The position numbers were made by a program, and so were the translations under genes. The notes under the pieces were generated by a model. That model was not told the DNA's origin and made no database searches. It saw nothing but the letters and a program-made list of their open reading frames with translations. From assembly GCF_001653715.1 (NCBI RefSeq), contig NZ_LWHQ01000038.1:62001-126000 (forward strand): 64,000 nt of DNA, read 5' to 3'. This DNA comes from Methylobacterium platani. GTDB taxonomy: Bacteria; Pseudomonadota; Alphaproteobacteria; Rhizobiales; Beijerinckiaceae. The stretch's first letter is position 1. Each line of letters starts with the position of its first letter. Positions 47,196-55,903 of the stretch are shown piece after piece.

Positions 47196-47306
47196 CCTAG
47201 TGCACTGACGCGGACGAACGCACCACGCCCGCTTTCGCCAAGTACCTGCAAACGCATCAGAAATCGCAATGAGCTATGTACGTTTTGAAGGCGTCAGTGC
47301 ACTAGG
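47196..47306. mobile_element. MITE-like element, 111 bp
   Basis: Perfect 16-bp terminal inverted repeats, cctagtgcactgacgc at 47196-47211 and its complement at 47291-47306. TA sits at the element ends, as in IS630/Tc1-type insertions that duplicate TA. It has no coding capacity, so it must be mobilised by a transposase elsewhere. It lies in the promoter region of the DUF305 gene. Confidence 0.75.
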
Positions 47307-47441
47307 AGGCGGGTCGGCCGCACCCGGGGCGGCGAGAGGCGGGATCGGCAGCCACGGGATCTCCCCGTGCCGGGAGGGCCGGAGGTGCACCGTCGATGCG
47401 GGCACAACTCGGGCGTTGCGCGCCTTCAGGCGCGCCTCAGC

Positions 47442-47891
47442 TCACGCGAAGGTTCGGGGAGGCCTGGGCAGGGCTTCGGGTCCGGCGCCGGTGCGAACGG
47501 GGGCGTCGCGCGGGACCAGCCTGACGGCCCGGAACGGGATCGGCGCCAGGGCGGGCGGGCCGGGCAGAATGCCGGCGGCACAGCAGGCCATCGTTCCGCA
47601 GCAGCGGACCCGGCAGGGGCCGGGGCAGCAACCATGGTCCCGGACGGGCGCGACGACGGTGATCCGGAGCGCGGTCTCCACGTAGGCCAGAGGCTCGGCA
47701 CGGGCGACATGCCCGGCAGGATTCGCGGCCGGAACCGCTGCCACCGAGGCGGTCCGCGTGTGCGTCGCAGAGCCGGGACCAGCGTGATGCGCGTGTCCCT
47801 TATGGGCTTGGGCTGCCGGCGGCACGAAGGCGGCGAGGATCAGGAGGATCACCGCCGCCAGCAGGCGCACGATCGGCCGATCGGGGATCAT
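47442..47891 (-). CDS. Exported cysteine-rich protein, 149 residues
   Basis: From the ATG at 47891: MIPDRPIVRLLAAVILLILA and FVPPAAQA, a signal peptide. The mature part has a His-rich start (HKGHAHHAG) and a dense cysteine cluster (GCCPGPCRVRCCGTMACCAA). Long Pro/Arg-rich tail. Probably periplasmic and metal- or thiol-reactive; not a recognised family. Neighbouring DUF305 and MauE-like genes fit a metal/thiol theme. Confidence 0.6.
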   Translation of the reverse strand: MIPDRPIVRLLAAVILLILAAFVPPAAQAHKGHAHHAGPGSATHTRTASVAAVPAANPAGHVARAEPLAYVETALRITVVAPVRDHGCCPGPCRVRCCGTMACCAAGILPGPPALAPIPFRAVRLVPRDAPVRTGAGPEALPRPPRTFA

Positions 47892-48040
47892 GAGGCTGGC
47901 TCGCACCTACTCCGGTCGCAGGATCATGCCCGTCTGCCGGGCGTGACCGTTCACCGGGAAGTTTGGTCGTGGGCTCGGAGTTTCAAGGGCCGGCGCACCT
48001 GTCCATCCGACGACCGGCATCGTCGTCGGCATGGTCGCAA

Positions 48041-48050
48041 TTATCGATAA
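48041..48050. promoter_or_regulatory. Possible LysR-type site upstream of the sulfite exporter gene
   Basis: Palindrome ttatcgataa in an AT-rich patch 90 bp before the start at 48142. LysR regulators bind interrupted dyads of this size and a LysR gene ends this locus, but the assignment is speculative. Confidence 0.3.
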
Positions 48051-48141
48051 CAACGAACAAAATCATCGTAACGTTCTGTTGGATCGAATGCTCGCGGATC
48101 GGCACGGTGGGGACAGATTAAAGCGACCCCGCGAGACCGTC

Positions 48142-49224
48142 ATGACCACCGCGACCCTCATCGCATCCCCCCTCGCCCCCCTGCGCCGCATCCTGCCCGG
48201 CCTCCTCCTGTGCCTCGCGGTGACCGGCGCCGCCCTCGCGCTCGAATCGGCCGAGGAGCACCTGTTCGGCCGCGCCTGGCTCGAGGCTTTGGTGCTCGCC
48301 ATCGTGCTCGGCACGGCTCTGCGCACTGCGTGGAACCCAGGTGCACGCTTCTTTCCAGGCATCGCCTTCGGGGCCAAGACGGTCCTCGAAGTCGCCGTCG
48401 TCCTGCTCGGCGCCTCGCTCAGCCTCGCAACCCTGCTGGCGGCCGGGCCTGGCCTCCTCGTCGGCATCGCCGTTGTGGTGATGGCGGCGATCGCGGCGAG
48501 TTACGGCATCGGCCGCGCCCTGGGGCTGCACCCCCGGCTGGCGATCCTCGTCGCCTGCGGCAACTCGATCTGCGGCAACTCGGCGATCGCCGCGACCGCC
48601 CCGGTGATCGGGGCGGACGGCGAGGACGTGGCCTCCTCCATCGCATTCACGGCGGTGCTCGGGGTGCTGGTCGTGCTCGGCCTGCCCCTGCTCGTGCCGC
48701 TCCTCGGCCTGTCGCCGATGCAGTACGGCGTGCTCGCCGGCCTCACCGTCTACGCCGTGCCGCAGGTGCTCGCCGCGACGGCGCCGGTGGCGGCGCTGAG
48801 CGTGCAGGTCGGCACCCTGGTCAAGCTGGTCCGCGTGCTGATGCTCGGCCCGGTGGTGCTGGCGCTCTCCCTCGGCGCGAGCCGACTGCGCGAGGAGACG
48901 GACGAGCCGGCCCCGCACGTCACCGCGGGGGAGCGTCCGAAGCCCGGCCGCGTCGCGATCCACCGCCTCGTGCCGTGGTTCATCCTGGCGTTCCTGGCGA
49001 TGGCCGGCCTGCGCTCGGGCGGTCTGATCCCGCAAGCCGCCCTGCCGCCGATCGCCGCGACCGCCAACGTGCTCACCATCGTGTCGATGGCCGCGCTCGG
49101 GCTCGGGGTCGACGTGCGCAGCGTCGCCGGCGCGGGACTGCGGGTCACGCTGGCAGTGGTCGCCTCCCTGCTCGCCCTCACCGCGGTCAGCCTCTGCCTG
49201 ATTCATATCCTCGGCATCGCCTGA
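48142..49224 (+). CDS. YeiH-family (UPF0324) putative sulfite/sulfate exporter
   Basis: 360 residues from the ATG at 48142, ten or so membrane helices. Family markers: GAKTVLEVAVVLLGASLSLA near residue 75, CGNSICGNSAIAATAPVIGA near 135, and the C-terminal GLGVDVRSVAGAGLR. YeiH-type proteins are usually next to a YeiE-type LysR regulator and linked to sulfite; both neighbours here support that. Transport direction is not proven for the family. Confidence 0.9.
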   Translation: MTTATLIASPLAPLRRILPGLLLCLAVTGAALALESAEEHLFGRAWLEALVLAIVLGTALRTAWNPGARFFPGIAFGAKTVLEVAVVLLGASLSLATLLAAGPGLLVGIAVVVMAAIAASYGIGRALGLHPRLAILVACGNSICGNSAIAATAPVIGADGEDVASSIAFTAVLGVLVVLGLPLLVPLLGLSPMQYGVLAGLTVYAVPQVLAATAPVAALSVQVGTLVKLVRVLMLGPVVLALSLGASRLREETDEPAPHVTAGERPKPGRVAIHRLVPWFILAFLAMAGLRSGGLIPQAALPPIAATANVLTIVSMAALGLGVDVRSVAGAGLRVTLAVVASLLALTAVSLCLIHILGIA

Positions 49225-49389
49225 CCGAGCGTCCTCGGACGACCGTTCCTGGCGCGCCGGAGGGAAACGATCTCTCCGACCGATCGGAACGAGCAGGACT
49301 TTCCATTGGAAACCTTTTCTCGTGGAAGATACTTTCCATCACCCAAGGACAGAGCGCGAGACGCTCGGCCCGGACCCGGAGGAACACCC

Positions 49390-50607
49390 TTGAGCCATTC
49401 TGCCATTCCCCGCCGCGCGATGCTTGCCGGTCTCGGCCTCGGCGGCCTCGCGGCCGCGGTGCCGGCCTGGGCTGCGGGCAAGGTCAAGCTCCCGCTGCCC
49501 GGCGGCCCCGACCAGCGCGACTTGACCACAACCTTCCCCGGCAAGGGGCCGATGATCCTGCAGCGGACGCGCCCGCCGCTCCTGGAGACGCCGTTCGAGG
49601 TGTTCGACCAGGGCGTGTTCACCCCCAACGACCGCTTCTACGTGCGCTGGCACTGGGCCTCGATCCCCACCGAGGTCGACGCGAACGCCTACCGGCTGAA
49701 GGTGCACGGGCATGTCGACCGGGAGCTGTCGCTGTCGCTCGACGAGCTCGCCCGGCTGCCGCGCTTCGAGATCGCCGCGGTCAACCAGTGCTCGGGCAAT
49801 TCCCGCGGCCTGTTCGAACCACGGGTGCCGGGAGCGCAGTGGGCCAACGGCTCGATGGGCAACGCGCGCTGGACGGGCGTGCGCCTGAAGGACGTGCTCG
49901 ACCGCGCCGGGGTGAAGGGTGGAGCGGTGCAGGTCCGCTTCAGCGGCCTCGACGAACCGGTCGTGGACGACGCGCCCGACTTCAAGAAGTCGCTCGACCT
50001 CGACCATGCCCGCGACGGCGAGGTCATGCTGGCCTACGCGATGAACGGCGAGCAGCTGCCGCTGCTCAACGGCTTTCCGCTGCGCCTGGTGGTGCCGGGC
50101 TGGTACTCGACCTACTGGGTCAAGATGCTGTCCGACATCGAGGTGCTGGACAAGCCCGACGACCAGTACTGGATGAAGACCGCCTACCGCATTCCGGACG
50201 TGCCGGGGGCAAACATCAAGCCCGGTCAGGCCGGGTTCAAGACGGTGCCGATCAACCGCATGGTCCCGCGCGCCTTCGTCACCAACCTGCGCGACGGCGC
50301 ACAGGCGACGGCCGGTTCGCCGGTCGCGGTCCGCGGCATCGCCTTCGGGGGCGATTGCGGGGTCAGAACGGTGGAGATCTCCGCCGACGGTGGCGCGACG
50401 TGGTCCTTGGGCAAGCTCGGAGCCGACGAGGGCCCCTACAGCTTCCGGCGGTTCGAGGGCGACCTGCCGGCTCTCGCGGCCGGCACCCACGCGATCAAGG
50501 TCCGCTGCACCAACACGAATGGGCTGGCCCAGCCGATGGAGCGGGTCTGGAACGGGGCCGGGTTCATGCAGAACGGCGTCGAAACCGTGTCGCTTCACGT
50601 CGCCTGA
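49390..50607 (+). CDS. sorA: Sulfite dehydrogenase, molybdenum subunit (SorA type)
   Basis: 405 residues, TTG start chosen because ggagga lies seven bases upstream and the export signal begins there (LSHSAIPRRAMLAGLGLGGL, twin arginine). The molybdenum-cofactor domain has the cysteine ligand in AAVNQCSGNSRGLFEP, and a C-terminal dimerisation domain (TVEISADGGATWSLGKLG). It oxidises sulfite to sulfate in the periplasm and passes electrons to a cytochrome c, which is encoded next. Confidence 0.92.
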   Translation: MSHSAIPRRAMLAGLGLGGLAAAVPAWAAGKVKLPLPGGPDQRDLTTTFPGKGPMILQRTRPPLLETPFEVFDQGVFTPNDRFYVRWHWASIPTEVDANAYRLKVHGHVDRELSLSLDELARLPRFEIAAVNQCSGNSRGLFEPRVPGAQWANGSMGNARWTGVRLKDVLDRAGVKGGAVQVRFSGLDEPVVDDAPDFKKSLDLDHARDGEVMLAYAMNGEQLPLLNGFPLRLVVPGWYSTYWVKMLSDIEVLDKPDDQYWMKTAYRIPDVPGANIKPGQAGFKTVPINRMVPRAFVTNLRDGAQATAGSPVAVRGIAFGGDCGVRTVEISADGGATWSLGKLGADEGPYSFRRFEGDLPALAAGTHAIKVRCTNTNGLAQPMERVWNGAGFMQNGVETVSLHVA

Positions 50608-50618
50608 GGGAGAGAGCC

Positions 50619-50957
50619 ATGGTCACATGCCGCACCGCGTTCCTGCTCGCCGCGCTCGCGCTGGCGTCCGCCCCGACATTCGCCGCCGAGGCGGCCGAGC
50701 CGATGCGCTTCACCTCGCAGCAGGTCGAGCTGCCCACCTCCGACCGCTTCTTCCCGGAGGGCCCCGGGGCGGAGGCCGCCAACAACAACTGCCTTGCCTG
50801 CCATTCGGCCGGGATGGTGCTGACCCAGCCCAAGTTGTCGAAGGCGCAGTGGACCGAGACCGTCAACAAGATGGTCCACGTCTACAAGGCACCGATCGAC
50901 GAGGCCGACGTGAAGGCCATCGTCGACTACCTCACGGCGATGAAGCCGCAGCCCTGA
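50619..50957 (+). CDS. sorB: Sulfite dehydrogenase cytochrome c subunit (SorB type)
   Basis: 112 residues. Signal peptide (FLLAALALASAPTFAAEA), one haem site NNCLACHSAG and a C-terminal region with MVHVYKAPIDEADVKAIVDY supplying a methionine near the axial position. Length and order after sorA match SorB. Accepts electrons from SorA. Confidence 0.9.
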   Translation: MVTCRTAFLLAALALASAPTFAAEAAEPMRFTSQQVELPTSDRFFPEGPGAEAANNNCLACHSAGMVLTQPKLSKAQWTETVNKMVHVYKAPIDEADVKAIVDYLTAMKPQP

Positions 50958-51063
50958 CGGTGCCGTGCCCGGCCCGCCGTCGCGACGGCAAAGCCGGGGG
51001 AGCACGCCGGGACCGATCCGGTCCCGGCACGTTGTCCCGCGATCCATCAGCCTGGAGACCCGC

Positions 51064-52143
51064 ATGTCGAGCTTGGCCGAGCGCAAGGCGCGCCTGATCG
51101 TTCACGGGGAGGCGCCGTACAATGCCGAGCCGCCCCTCGCGCGGCTGCGGGCCTCCTACCGCACGGCGGCCGACGACTTCTACGTGCGCTCGCACGGCGA
51201 CCTGCCGGAGATCGATGCGGACGGCTACCGCCTCCGCCTCGACGGCGCGATCCCGACGGCTTTGGAGCTGTCGCTGGAGAGCCTGCGGTCGCGCCATGCC
51301 GAGGTCACGGTGACGGCGACGATGCAGTGCGCGGGCAACCGCCGCGCCGACATGCGGGCGGTGGCGCCGGTCTCCGGCGATCCGTGGGACGGCGGCGCGA
51401 TCGGCACGGCCGACTGGACCGGTGTCCGCTTGGGTGACGTGCTGCACGAGGCCGGGATCGCCGAGGGTGCAGACCTGCACGTCGCCTTCGAGAGCCACGA
51501 CCTTGTCGAGGGCCGGCCCTACGGAGCCTCGATTCCGCTGGCCAAGGCGCTCGCGCCCGAGACCCTGCTGGCCTTCGCGATGAACGGCGCGCCGCTGCTG
51601 CCGGAGCACGGCTTCCCGCTGCGTGTCGTCGTGCCGGGCTTCGCCGGGGTGCGCAGCCCGAAATGGCTGAAGCGCATCACGGTGCAGGACCACCCGTCGG
51701 ACAACCCGATCCAGGCCGAGGACTACAAGCTGTTCCCGCCCGACGTGACGGCGGAGACAGCCGACCCCGCCCGAGGTCACACCATCAACACGATGCCGCT
51801 GAACGCGGCGATCTGCGAGCCGGCACGCGGGGCACGACTGGCGGCCGGGGCAAACACCGTACGCGGCTACGCGGTGTCGGGCGACCGCACCGTCGTACGC
51901 GTCGACGTCTCGGGTGATGGCGGGCGGACCTGGGCGCAGGCGGCGCTCGAGCATGATGCGCGGGCGCGCTTCGCCTGGACGTTCTGGACGCTCGACCTCG
52001 ATCTTCCCCCGGGCGAGCATGAGCTGGCGGTGCGAGCCTGGGACGAGGCCGGGCAGACCCAGCCTGCGCTGCCGGACGACACCTGGAACTACAAGGGCTA
52101 CCTCAGCGCCGCGTGGCACCGCGTGCGCGTGACGGTGGAGTGA
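51064..52143 (+). CDS. Second sulfite-oxidase-family molybdenum enzyme, cytoplasmic
   Basis: 359 residues from the ATG at 51064 (ggaga upstream), no signal peptide. Cofactor cysteine in TATMQCAGNRRADM, then GTADWTGVRLGDVLHEAG, MNGAPLLPEHGFPLRVVVPG and a dimerisation domain (RVDVSGDGGRTWAQAAL). Closer in layout to animal and plant sulfite oxidases than to SorA. Its electron acceptor is unknown; no haem domain is present, so it may use oxygen. Confidence 0.88.
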   Translation: MSSLAERKARLIVHGEAPYNAEPPLARLRASYRTAADDFYVRSHGDLPEIDADGYRLRLDGAIPTALELSLESLRSRHAEVTVTATMQCAGNRRADMRAVAPVSGDPWDGGAIGTADWTGVRLGDVLHEAGIAEGADLHVAFESHDLVEGRPYGASIPLAKALAPETLLAFAMNGAPLLPEHGFPLRVVVPGFAGVRSPKWLKRITVQDHPSDNPIQAEDYKLFPPDVTAETADPARGHTINTMPLNAAICEPARGARLAAGANTVRGYAVSGDRTVVRVDVSGDGGRTWAQAALEHDARARFAWTFWTLDLDLPPGEHELAVRAWDEAGQTQPALPDDTWNYKGYLSAAWHRVRVTVE

Positions 52144-52157
52144 ACGCCGGGAGGTAC

Positions 52158-52517
52158 TCAGATCTGCCACAGCGTCACGGCCGCGAGGCTCGCGACGGCG
52201 GAGAGCAGGAGCGCGATACCGAGGGTCAGGGCGCGGGGCATCATCCGCATCGGTGCCGACGCGAGGGATCGCCTCACAGCGTGATCGCGCCAGGCCGCTG
52301 CACAAAAACAGCCGAATGCGCAGGCAACGAGCGCCAGGGCCATGATCCGCAGCGGCCAGCCGGGCAGCACCTCCGACAGGAAGCGTTGCGCGGCCAAACC
52401 GACGCTCAGGAACGCGAGCCCGGTGCGCAGCCACGCGGCGTAGGTGCGTTCCGCGGCGAGCACCGTCCGATCTTCTGCCAGCCGCACGCGCGGATCGTCG
52501 GGGTCGACGCTGCTCAC
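52158..52517 (-). CDS. DUF202 membrane protein
   Basis: 119 residues with three membrane helices. The N-terminal LAEDRTVLAAERTYAAWLRT GLAFLSVGLA is the DUF202 (YidH-like) signature. Its start overlaps the stop of the LysR gene (ATGA at 52514-52517). Confidence 0.88.
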   Translation of the reverse strand: MSSVDPDDPRVRLAEDRTVLAAERTYAAWLRTGLAFLSVGLAAQRFLSEVLPGWPLRIMALALVACAFGCFCAAAWRDHAVRRSLASAPMRMMPRALTLGIALLLSAVASLAAVTLWQI

Positions 52518-53401
52518 GGCTCGGCTCCCCGGATCAGGTCGAGCAGGGCGTCCGCGGCCCGGCTGCGGTATCGCTCCTTGTGGCGCAGGACCCGGAAGGT
52601 GCGCGCCGGCAAACCGAGAGGCACGGCGACGAGCGTCCCGGTCCGCAAGGAGGGGGCGACCACCGCCTCCGACAGGACGCTCGCGCCGGCCCCCGCCGCG
52701 ACGGCGGCGAGCACCGCCTCGTTCGAGGGCAGTTCCAGCGCTACGGTGAGCGCGTCGGGCGCGAGGCCGGCGGCCGCGAGGGCGGATTCGAGGGCCGAGC
52801 GCGTCCCGGATCCGGGCTCGCGCAGCACCCAGGCCGCCGCGGCGAGGTCCGAGGGACCCGGCTGCGAGCAGCCGGCCAGTTCGTGCCCGGGCCGGACCAC
52901 GAGGACGAGCCGGTCCTCCGCGACCGGAAGGCTCGCGAGGCCGTCATCCTCGACGGCGCCCTCCACGAAACCGAGCTCCGCCAGCCCTGAGCGGACCGCT
53001 TCGGCGGCCTGGGCGGTGTTGCCGATGCCGAGCCGCAGGACGATGTCAGGATAGGCCGCCCGGAACGCGACGAGGTGGCGGGGCAGCCAATGACCCGCGA
53101 TGGTCTGGCTTGCCCGGATGGCGAGGGTGCCGCGGCGCAGGCCGCTCAGGTCGGCGAGCACCTGCTCGGCTGCCTCGGCGCGGGCGAGCACCGCGCGTGC
53201 CTCCGCGAGGAACAGGCGGCCGGCCTCGGTCAGCTCGATGCCCCGCCCGACCCGGTGGAACAGCTTGACGGCGTGCCGGCCCTCCAGGGCGGCGATGGCC
53301 GCGCTGACCGCCGACTGGACGAGGTTGAGCGCCTCGGCGGCCCGGGTGACGTGCTGGCGCTCGGCCACCGCCACGAAGATGCGCAGCTGGTCGAGGGTCA
53401 C
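52514..53401 (-). CDS. LysR-family regulator of the sulfite locus (YeiE-like)
   Basis: 295 residues. N-terminal winged helix (MTLDQLRIFVAVAERQHVTR AAEALNLVQSAVSAAIAALE) and a substrate-binding-type effector domain at about 90-290. The adjacent YeiH-type exporter suggests a YeiE-like sulfite sensor. Overlaps the neighbouring hydrolase gene (ATGA at 53398-53401). Confidence 0.9.
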   Translation of the reverse strand: MTLDQLRIFVAVAERQHVTRAAEALNLVQSAVSAAIAALEGRHAVKLFHRVGRGIELTEAGRLFLAEARAVLARAEAAEQVLADLSGLRRGTLAIRASQTIAGHWLPRHLVAFRAAYPDIVLRLGIGNTAQAAEAVRSGLAELGFVEGAVEDDGLASLPVAEDRLVLVVRPGHELAGCSQPGPSDLAAAAWVLREPGSGTRSALESALAAAGLAPDALTVALELPSNEAVLAAVAAGAGASVLSEAVVAPSLRTGTLVAVPLGLPARTFRVLRHKERYRSRAADALLDLIRGAEP

Positions 53402-54324
53402 GGCTTGCCGGGCTCGCCGAGAGCCTTGGCGAACAGGTCGCCGATCACCCGGTAGCCCGCATCCGACGGGTGGAGGTCGCGGGCCGGCGTGCAGTACAGC
53501 GTCAGGTCACAGAGCCGTGCGCGAGCCTCGCCGGTGCGGTTGAAGGCTGGGAAGATGTCAACGAGACCGGCGCCCGCCTCCGTGACCGCTGCAGCGATCG
53601 TGTGGTTCAGGGCCTCGACGAAGCGGTCGGTGTCTGGATCGGTGACGGCGAGCCAGTTGTAGTAGGTGCCGACCAGAATACGCGTCTTGGGTGCCGCCGC
53701 GCGCAGGGCGGACAGGATGCGCCGCAGGTTGGTCGCTGTGCGCTCCAGGGCGGGCGGTAAGCCAGTTGCGACGCAGTCCTTGAACCCGTGCCCCTCCGGG
53801 CAGCCGACCTGCACGGCCCTGAGGTCGTTGATGCCGATGTCGAGGGTGATCAGACCGACCGCGCCCGGATGGGCGGCGAGGTAGGCCGTCGCCGCCGAGA
53901 GCTGCGCACCGGCATAGGGCACGTGCAGCGGCAGCGGCGTGGTGCCGAACGGCTTGCCGGTCGTCGCGAAACCGCACGGCCCGTCGACGAACGAGGTCGT
54001 AGATTCGCCGGGGCATCCGAGGTCGACCAGCGTCAGGTCATGGGCCCTCTCGCGCAGATACGAGGTCAGCACCATGGCGTAGCCGGTGTCGAAGCTCCCA
54101 GGCCGGACGGTGCCTGCCGCGATCTGCTCCTTGAGCTTGCCGACCTGCAGGCCGTAGGCGAGGGAGTCGCCCAACGCTAGGTAGGTTTTGCCGGCCGGCT
54201 CCGCCCGCGCCGCAGAGCCGAGGAACAGCGCGCAGGCGGCGGCTCCCAAAATCCGCAAGAGCCCGCTCCGCACCAGCCCGTTCTGCGTCCGCCGTTCACG
54301 CGCCACACTATGCCTTACCGTCAT
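53398..54324 (-). CDS. Exported SGNH/GDSL hydrolase
   Basis: Up to 308 residues; the signal peptide at about 20-42 (LLRILGAAACALFLGSAARA) means an in-frame start near 54270 is possible. Block I LALGDSLAYGLQ has the nucleophile serine, block III is DIGINDL, and block V DLHPSDAGYRVIG supplies Asp-His. Likely an esterase or lipase acting outside the cytoplasm. No link to sulfite is evident despite the overlap. Confidence 0.88.
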   Translation of the reverse strand: MTVRHSVARERRTQNGLVRSGLLRILGAAACALFLGSAARAEPAGKTYLALGDSLAYGLQVGKLKEQIAAGTVRPGSFDTGYAMVLTSYLRERAHDLTLVDLGCPGESTTSFVDGPCGFATTGKPFGTTPLPLHVPYAGAQLSAATAYLAAHPGAVGLITLDIGINDLRAVQVGCPEGHGFKDCVATGLPPALERTATNLRRILSALRAAAPKTRILVGTYYNWLAVTDPDTDRFVEALNHTIAAAVTEAGAGLVDIFPAFNRTGEARARLCDLTLYCTPARDLHPSDAGYRVIGDLFAKALGEPGKP

Positions 54325-54384
54325 GACCGTCTCACCCTTCGCTCTTATGCTCGACGTAGGATGCAGGACCTCCCGAGCCCGGCG

Positions 54385-55182
54385 TTACTGCAGCCCGCTT
54401 CCCCGTCCACTCGCCTGGGCGTCGACCGCCTCGGCGACCCGCAGTAGCCGCGCTTCGTCCGTGCGCGCGGTCACCACGTAGGCCATCCCGGCGTCGATCC
54501 ACGAGAAGGCGGCAACGTCGCCCTCGCGGGCGTAGCGGAAGACGCCGCGTCCCCCGGCCGCGCCGGCGCGGCTGTAGAGCGTCAGGCGGGTGCCGCGGTC
54601 GTCGTCGTACATCAGCATCGCCGCCGGCTCGTCGCCGGCCGGCAGCAGGCGTCCGCCCATCAGGCGGAACCCTTGGGACTGCAAATCCGGCGCCCTGACC
54701 GGCCGGCCGACGCGCCGCGAGAGCCACTGCTCCAGATGCGGCGTCCCGTCGGCGCGGACCTCGACCGGGTGGACGGCCTCGACCACGTAGGTGCGGAAGG
54801 CCGAGACCGCCGCCTGCGTCATCGGCTCGACCGGCGGCGCCGCGGACGGCACCGTCCCGCGCCCGACCCACCCGGCCGCCCCGCCGAGGGCGAGGCACAC
54901 CATCGCGGCTGCCGCGCCCGGCAGCCAGCGGATGCTTCGGGCGGGACGCGGGCGCGCCAGATGGGCGACGCGCAGCCGGGCCGGGATCGGCTCGTCGGCG
55001 ATCGGGGCGAGGCGAGCCCGCAGGCGAGCACGGACCTGCCCATCGGCGGCGACCCGGGCCGCCGCGTCCGGGTGCCCGGCGAGCCAGGCCTCGACGGTGG
55101 CGCGGCGGCCGGGATCGAGCCGGCCGTCCACGAAGGCGTGCAGGTCGTCCTCGCCGACGGGCCGGGGGTCGGACGCGGTCAT
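54385..55182 (-). CDS. Anti-sigma factor, membrane-anchored
   Basis: 265 residues. N-terminal DDLHAFVDGRLDPGRRATVE AWL is typical of zinc-lacking anti-sigma domains that bind the sigma factor. One membrane helix at about 95-112 (LPGAAAAMVCLALGGAAGWV) is followed by a large periplasmic sensor part. ATG overlaps the sigma gene stop (ATGA at 55179-55182). It should hold the sigma factor inactive until a periplasmic signal. Confidence 0.9.
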   Translation of the reverse strand: MTASDPRPVGEDDLHAFVDGRLDPGRRATVEAWLAGHPDAAARVAADGQVRARLRARLAPIADEPIPARLRVAHLARPRPARSIRWLPGAAAAMVCLALGGAAGWVGRGTVPSAAPPVEPMTQAAVSAFRTYVVEAVHPVEVRADGTPHLEQWLSRRVGRPVRAPDLQSQGFRLMGGRLLPAGDEPAAMLMYDDDRGTRLTLYSRAGAAGGRGVFRYAREGDVAAFSWIDAGMAYVVTARTDEARLLRVAEAVDAQASGRGSGLQ

Positions 55183-55703
55183 TTCACCCTCCGCAGGTGT
55201 CCGGTGACGACGGTCGGTGCGAGGTCCAGGAAGGCGCGCATCCGGCCCCGCGCCCGGCTCAGGCGCGACATCACCGTGCCGACCGGCACGGCGAGCACCG
55301 CGGCGGCCTCGGCATAGGACATGTCCTCGACCGCGACGAGGAGCAGGACCGAGCGTTGGTCCTCGGGCAGGCCGGCGAGCCCGTCGAGCACGTCCCGGAC
55401 GCCGAGGGCGGCCCCGGGATCGGCGGAGGCGTCCGCGACGCCGTCGAGCAGCTCCGGGCCGACCTCGACGCCGCGGCGGCCGCGCACACCTTCGAGGTAG
55501 CGGTTGCGCAGGATCGCGAACAGCCAGGCGCGCAGGTCGCCATCCCTGCGGCGCTGCGGCCAGGCCCGGATCGCGCGTTCGAGGGCGTCCTGGACGAGGT
55601 CGTCGGCCGCCTCGCGCTCGCGCAGGAGCGCGACGGCGTAGCGCCGTAGCGCCGGGATCTGCGGCTCGATCAGGGCGGCGAGGTCGTCCAAGGCGTCCTC
55701 CAC
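55179..55703 (-). CDS. ECF-type RNA polymerase sigma factor
   Basis: 174 residues. Region 2 (LREREAADDLVQDALERAIR AW, DLRAWLFAILRNRYLE) and region 4 (LPEDQRSVLLLVAVEDMSYA, LAVPVGTVMSRLSRARGRMR) are both intact. Encoded with its anti-sigma factor. The upstream DNA carries GGGGGAATA and CGGCATCT elements that also precede the divergent DUF305 gene, so it likely drives both transcripts. Confidence 0.93.
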   Translation of the reverse strand: MEDALDDLAALIEPQIPALRRYAVALLREREAADDLVQDALERAIRAWPQRRRDGDLRAWLFAILRNRYLEGVRGRRGVEVGPELLDGVADASADPGAALGVRDVLDGLAGLPEDQRSVLLLVAVEDMSYAEAAAVLAVPVGTVMSRLSRARGRMRAFLDLAPTVVTGHLRRVK

Positions 55704-55757
55704 AAGAGCTTTCTCCGGGGCGGGCGGTGGCAGATGAATGCCGCGGCTTGCAACGAA

Positions 55758-55787
55758 AGATGCCGGATGAGGCGACGGTATTCCCCC
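55758..55787 (-). promoter_or_regulatory. Putative ECF promoter of the sigma/anti-sigma operon
   Basis: On the minus strand GGGGGAATA (55779-55787), 13 bases, CGGCATCT (55758-55765). The same pair with 12 bases between lies on the other side. Spacing suits an ECF -35/-10 promoter. The start codon is 55 bp downstream. Confidence 0.7.
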
Positions 55788-55840
55788 GGCCGGTCAAAAA
55801 AATCGCATCACGCAGCCGTGATCGACGCGTCCCACGTGGT

Positions 55841-55869
55841 GGGGGAATATCCAGTGCTCCCCGGCATCT
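55841..55869 (+). promoter_or_regulatory. Putative ECF promoter of the DUF305/beta-propeller operon
   Basis: GGGGGAATA (55841-55849), 12 bases, CGGCATCT (55862-55869), 34 bp before the ATG at 55904. Matches the minus-strand element in both boxes. Confidence 0.7.
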
Positions 55870-55903
55870 CTCCCGGCGTGACCTTCGAGAACCGGGAGAG
55901 ACG

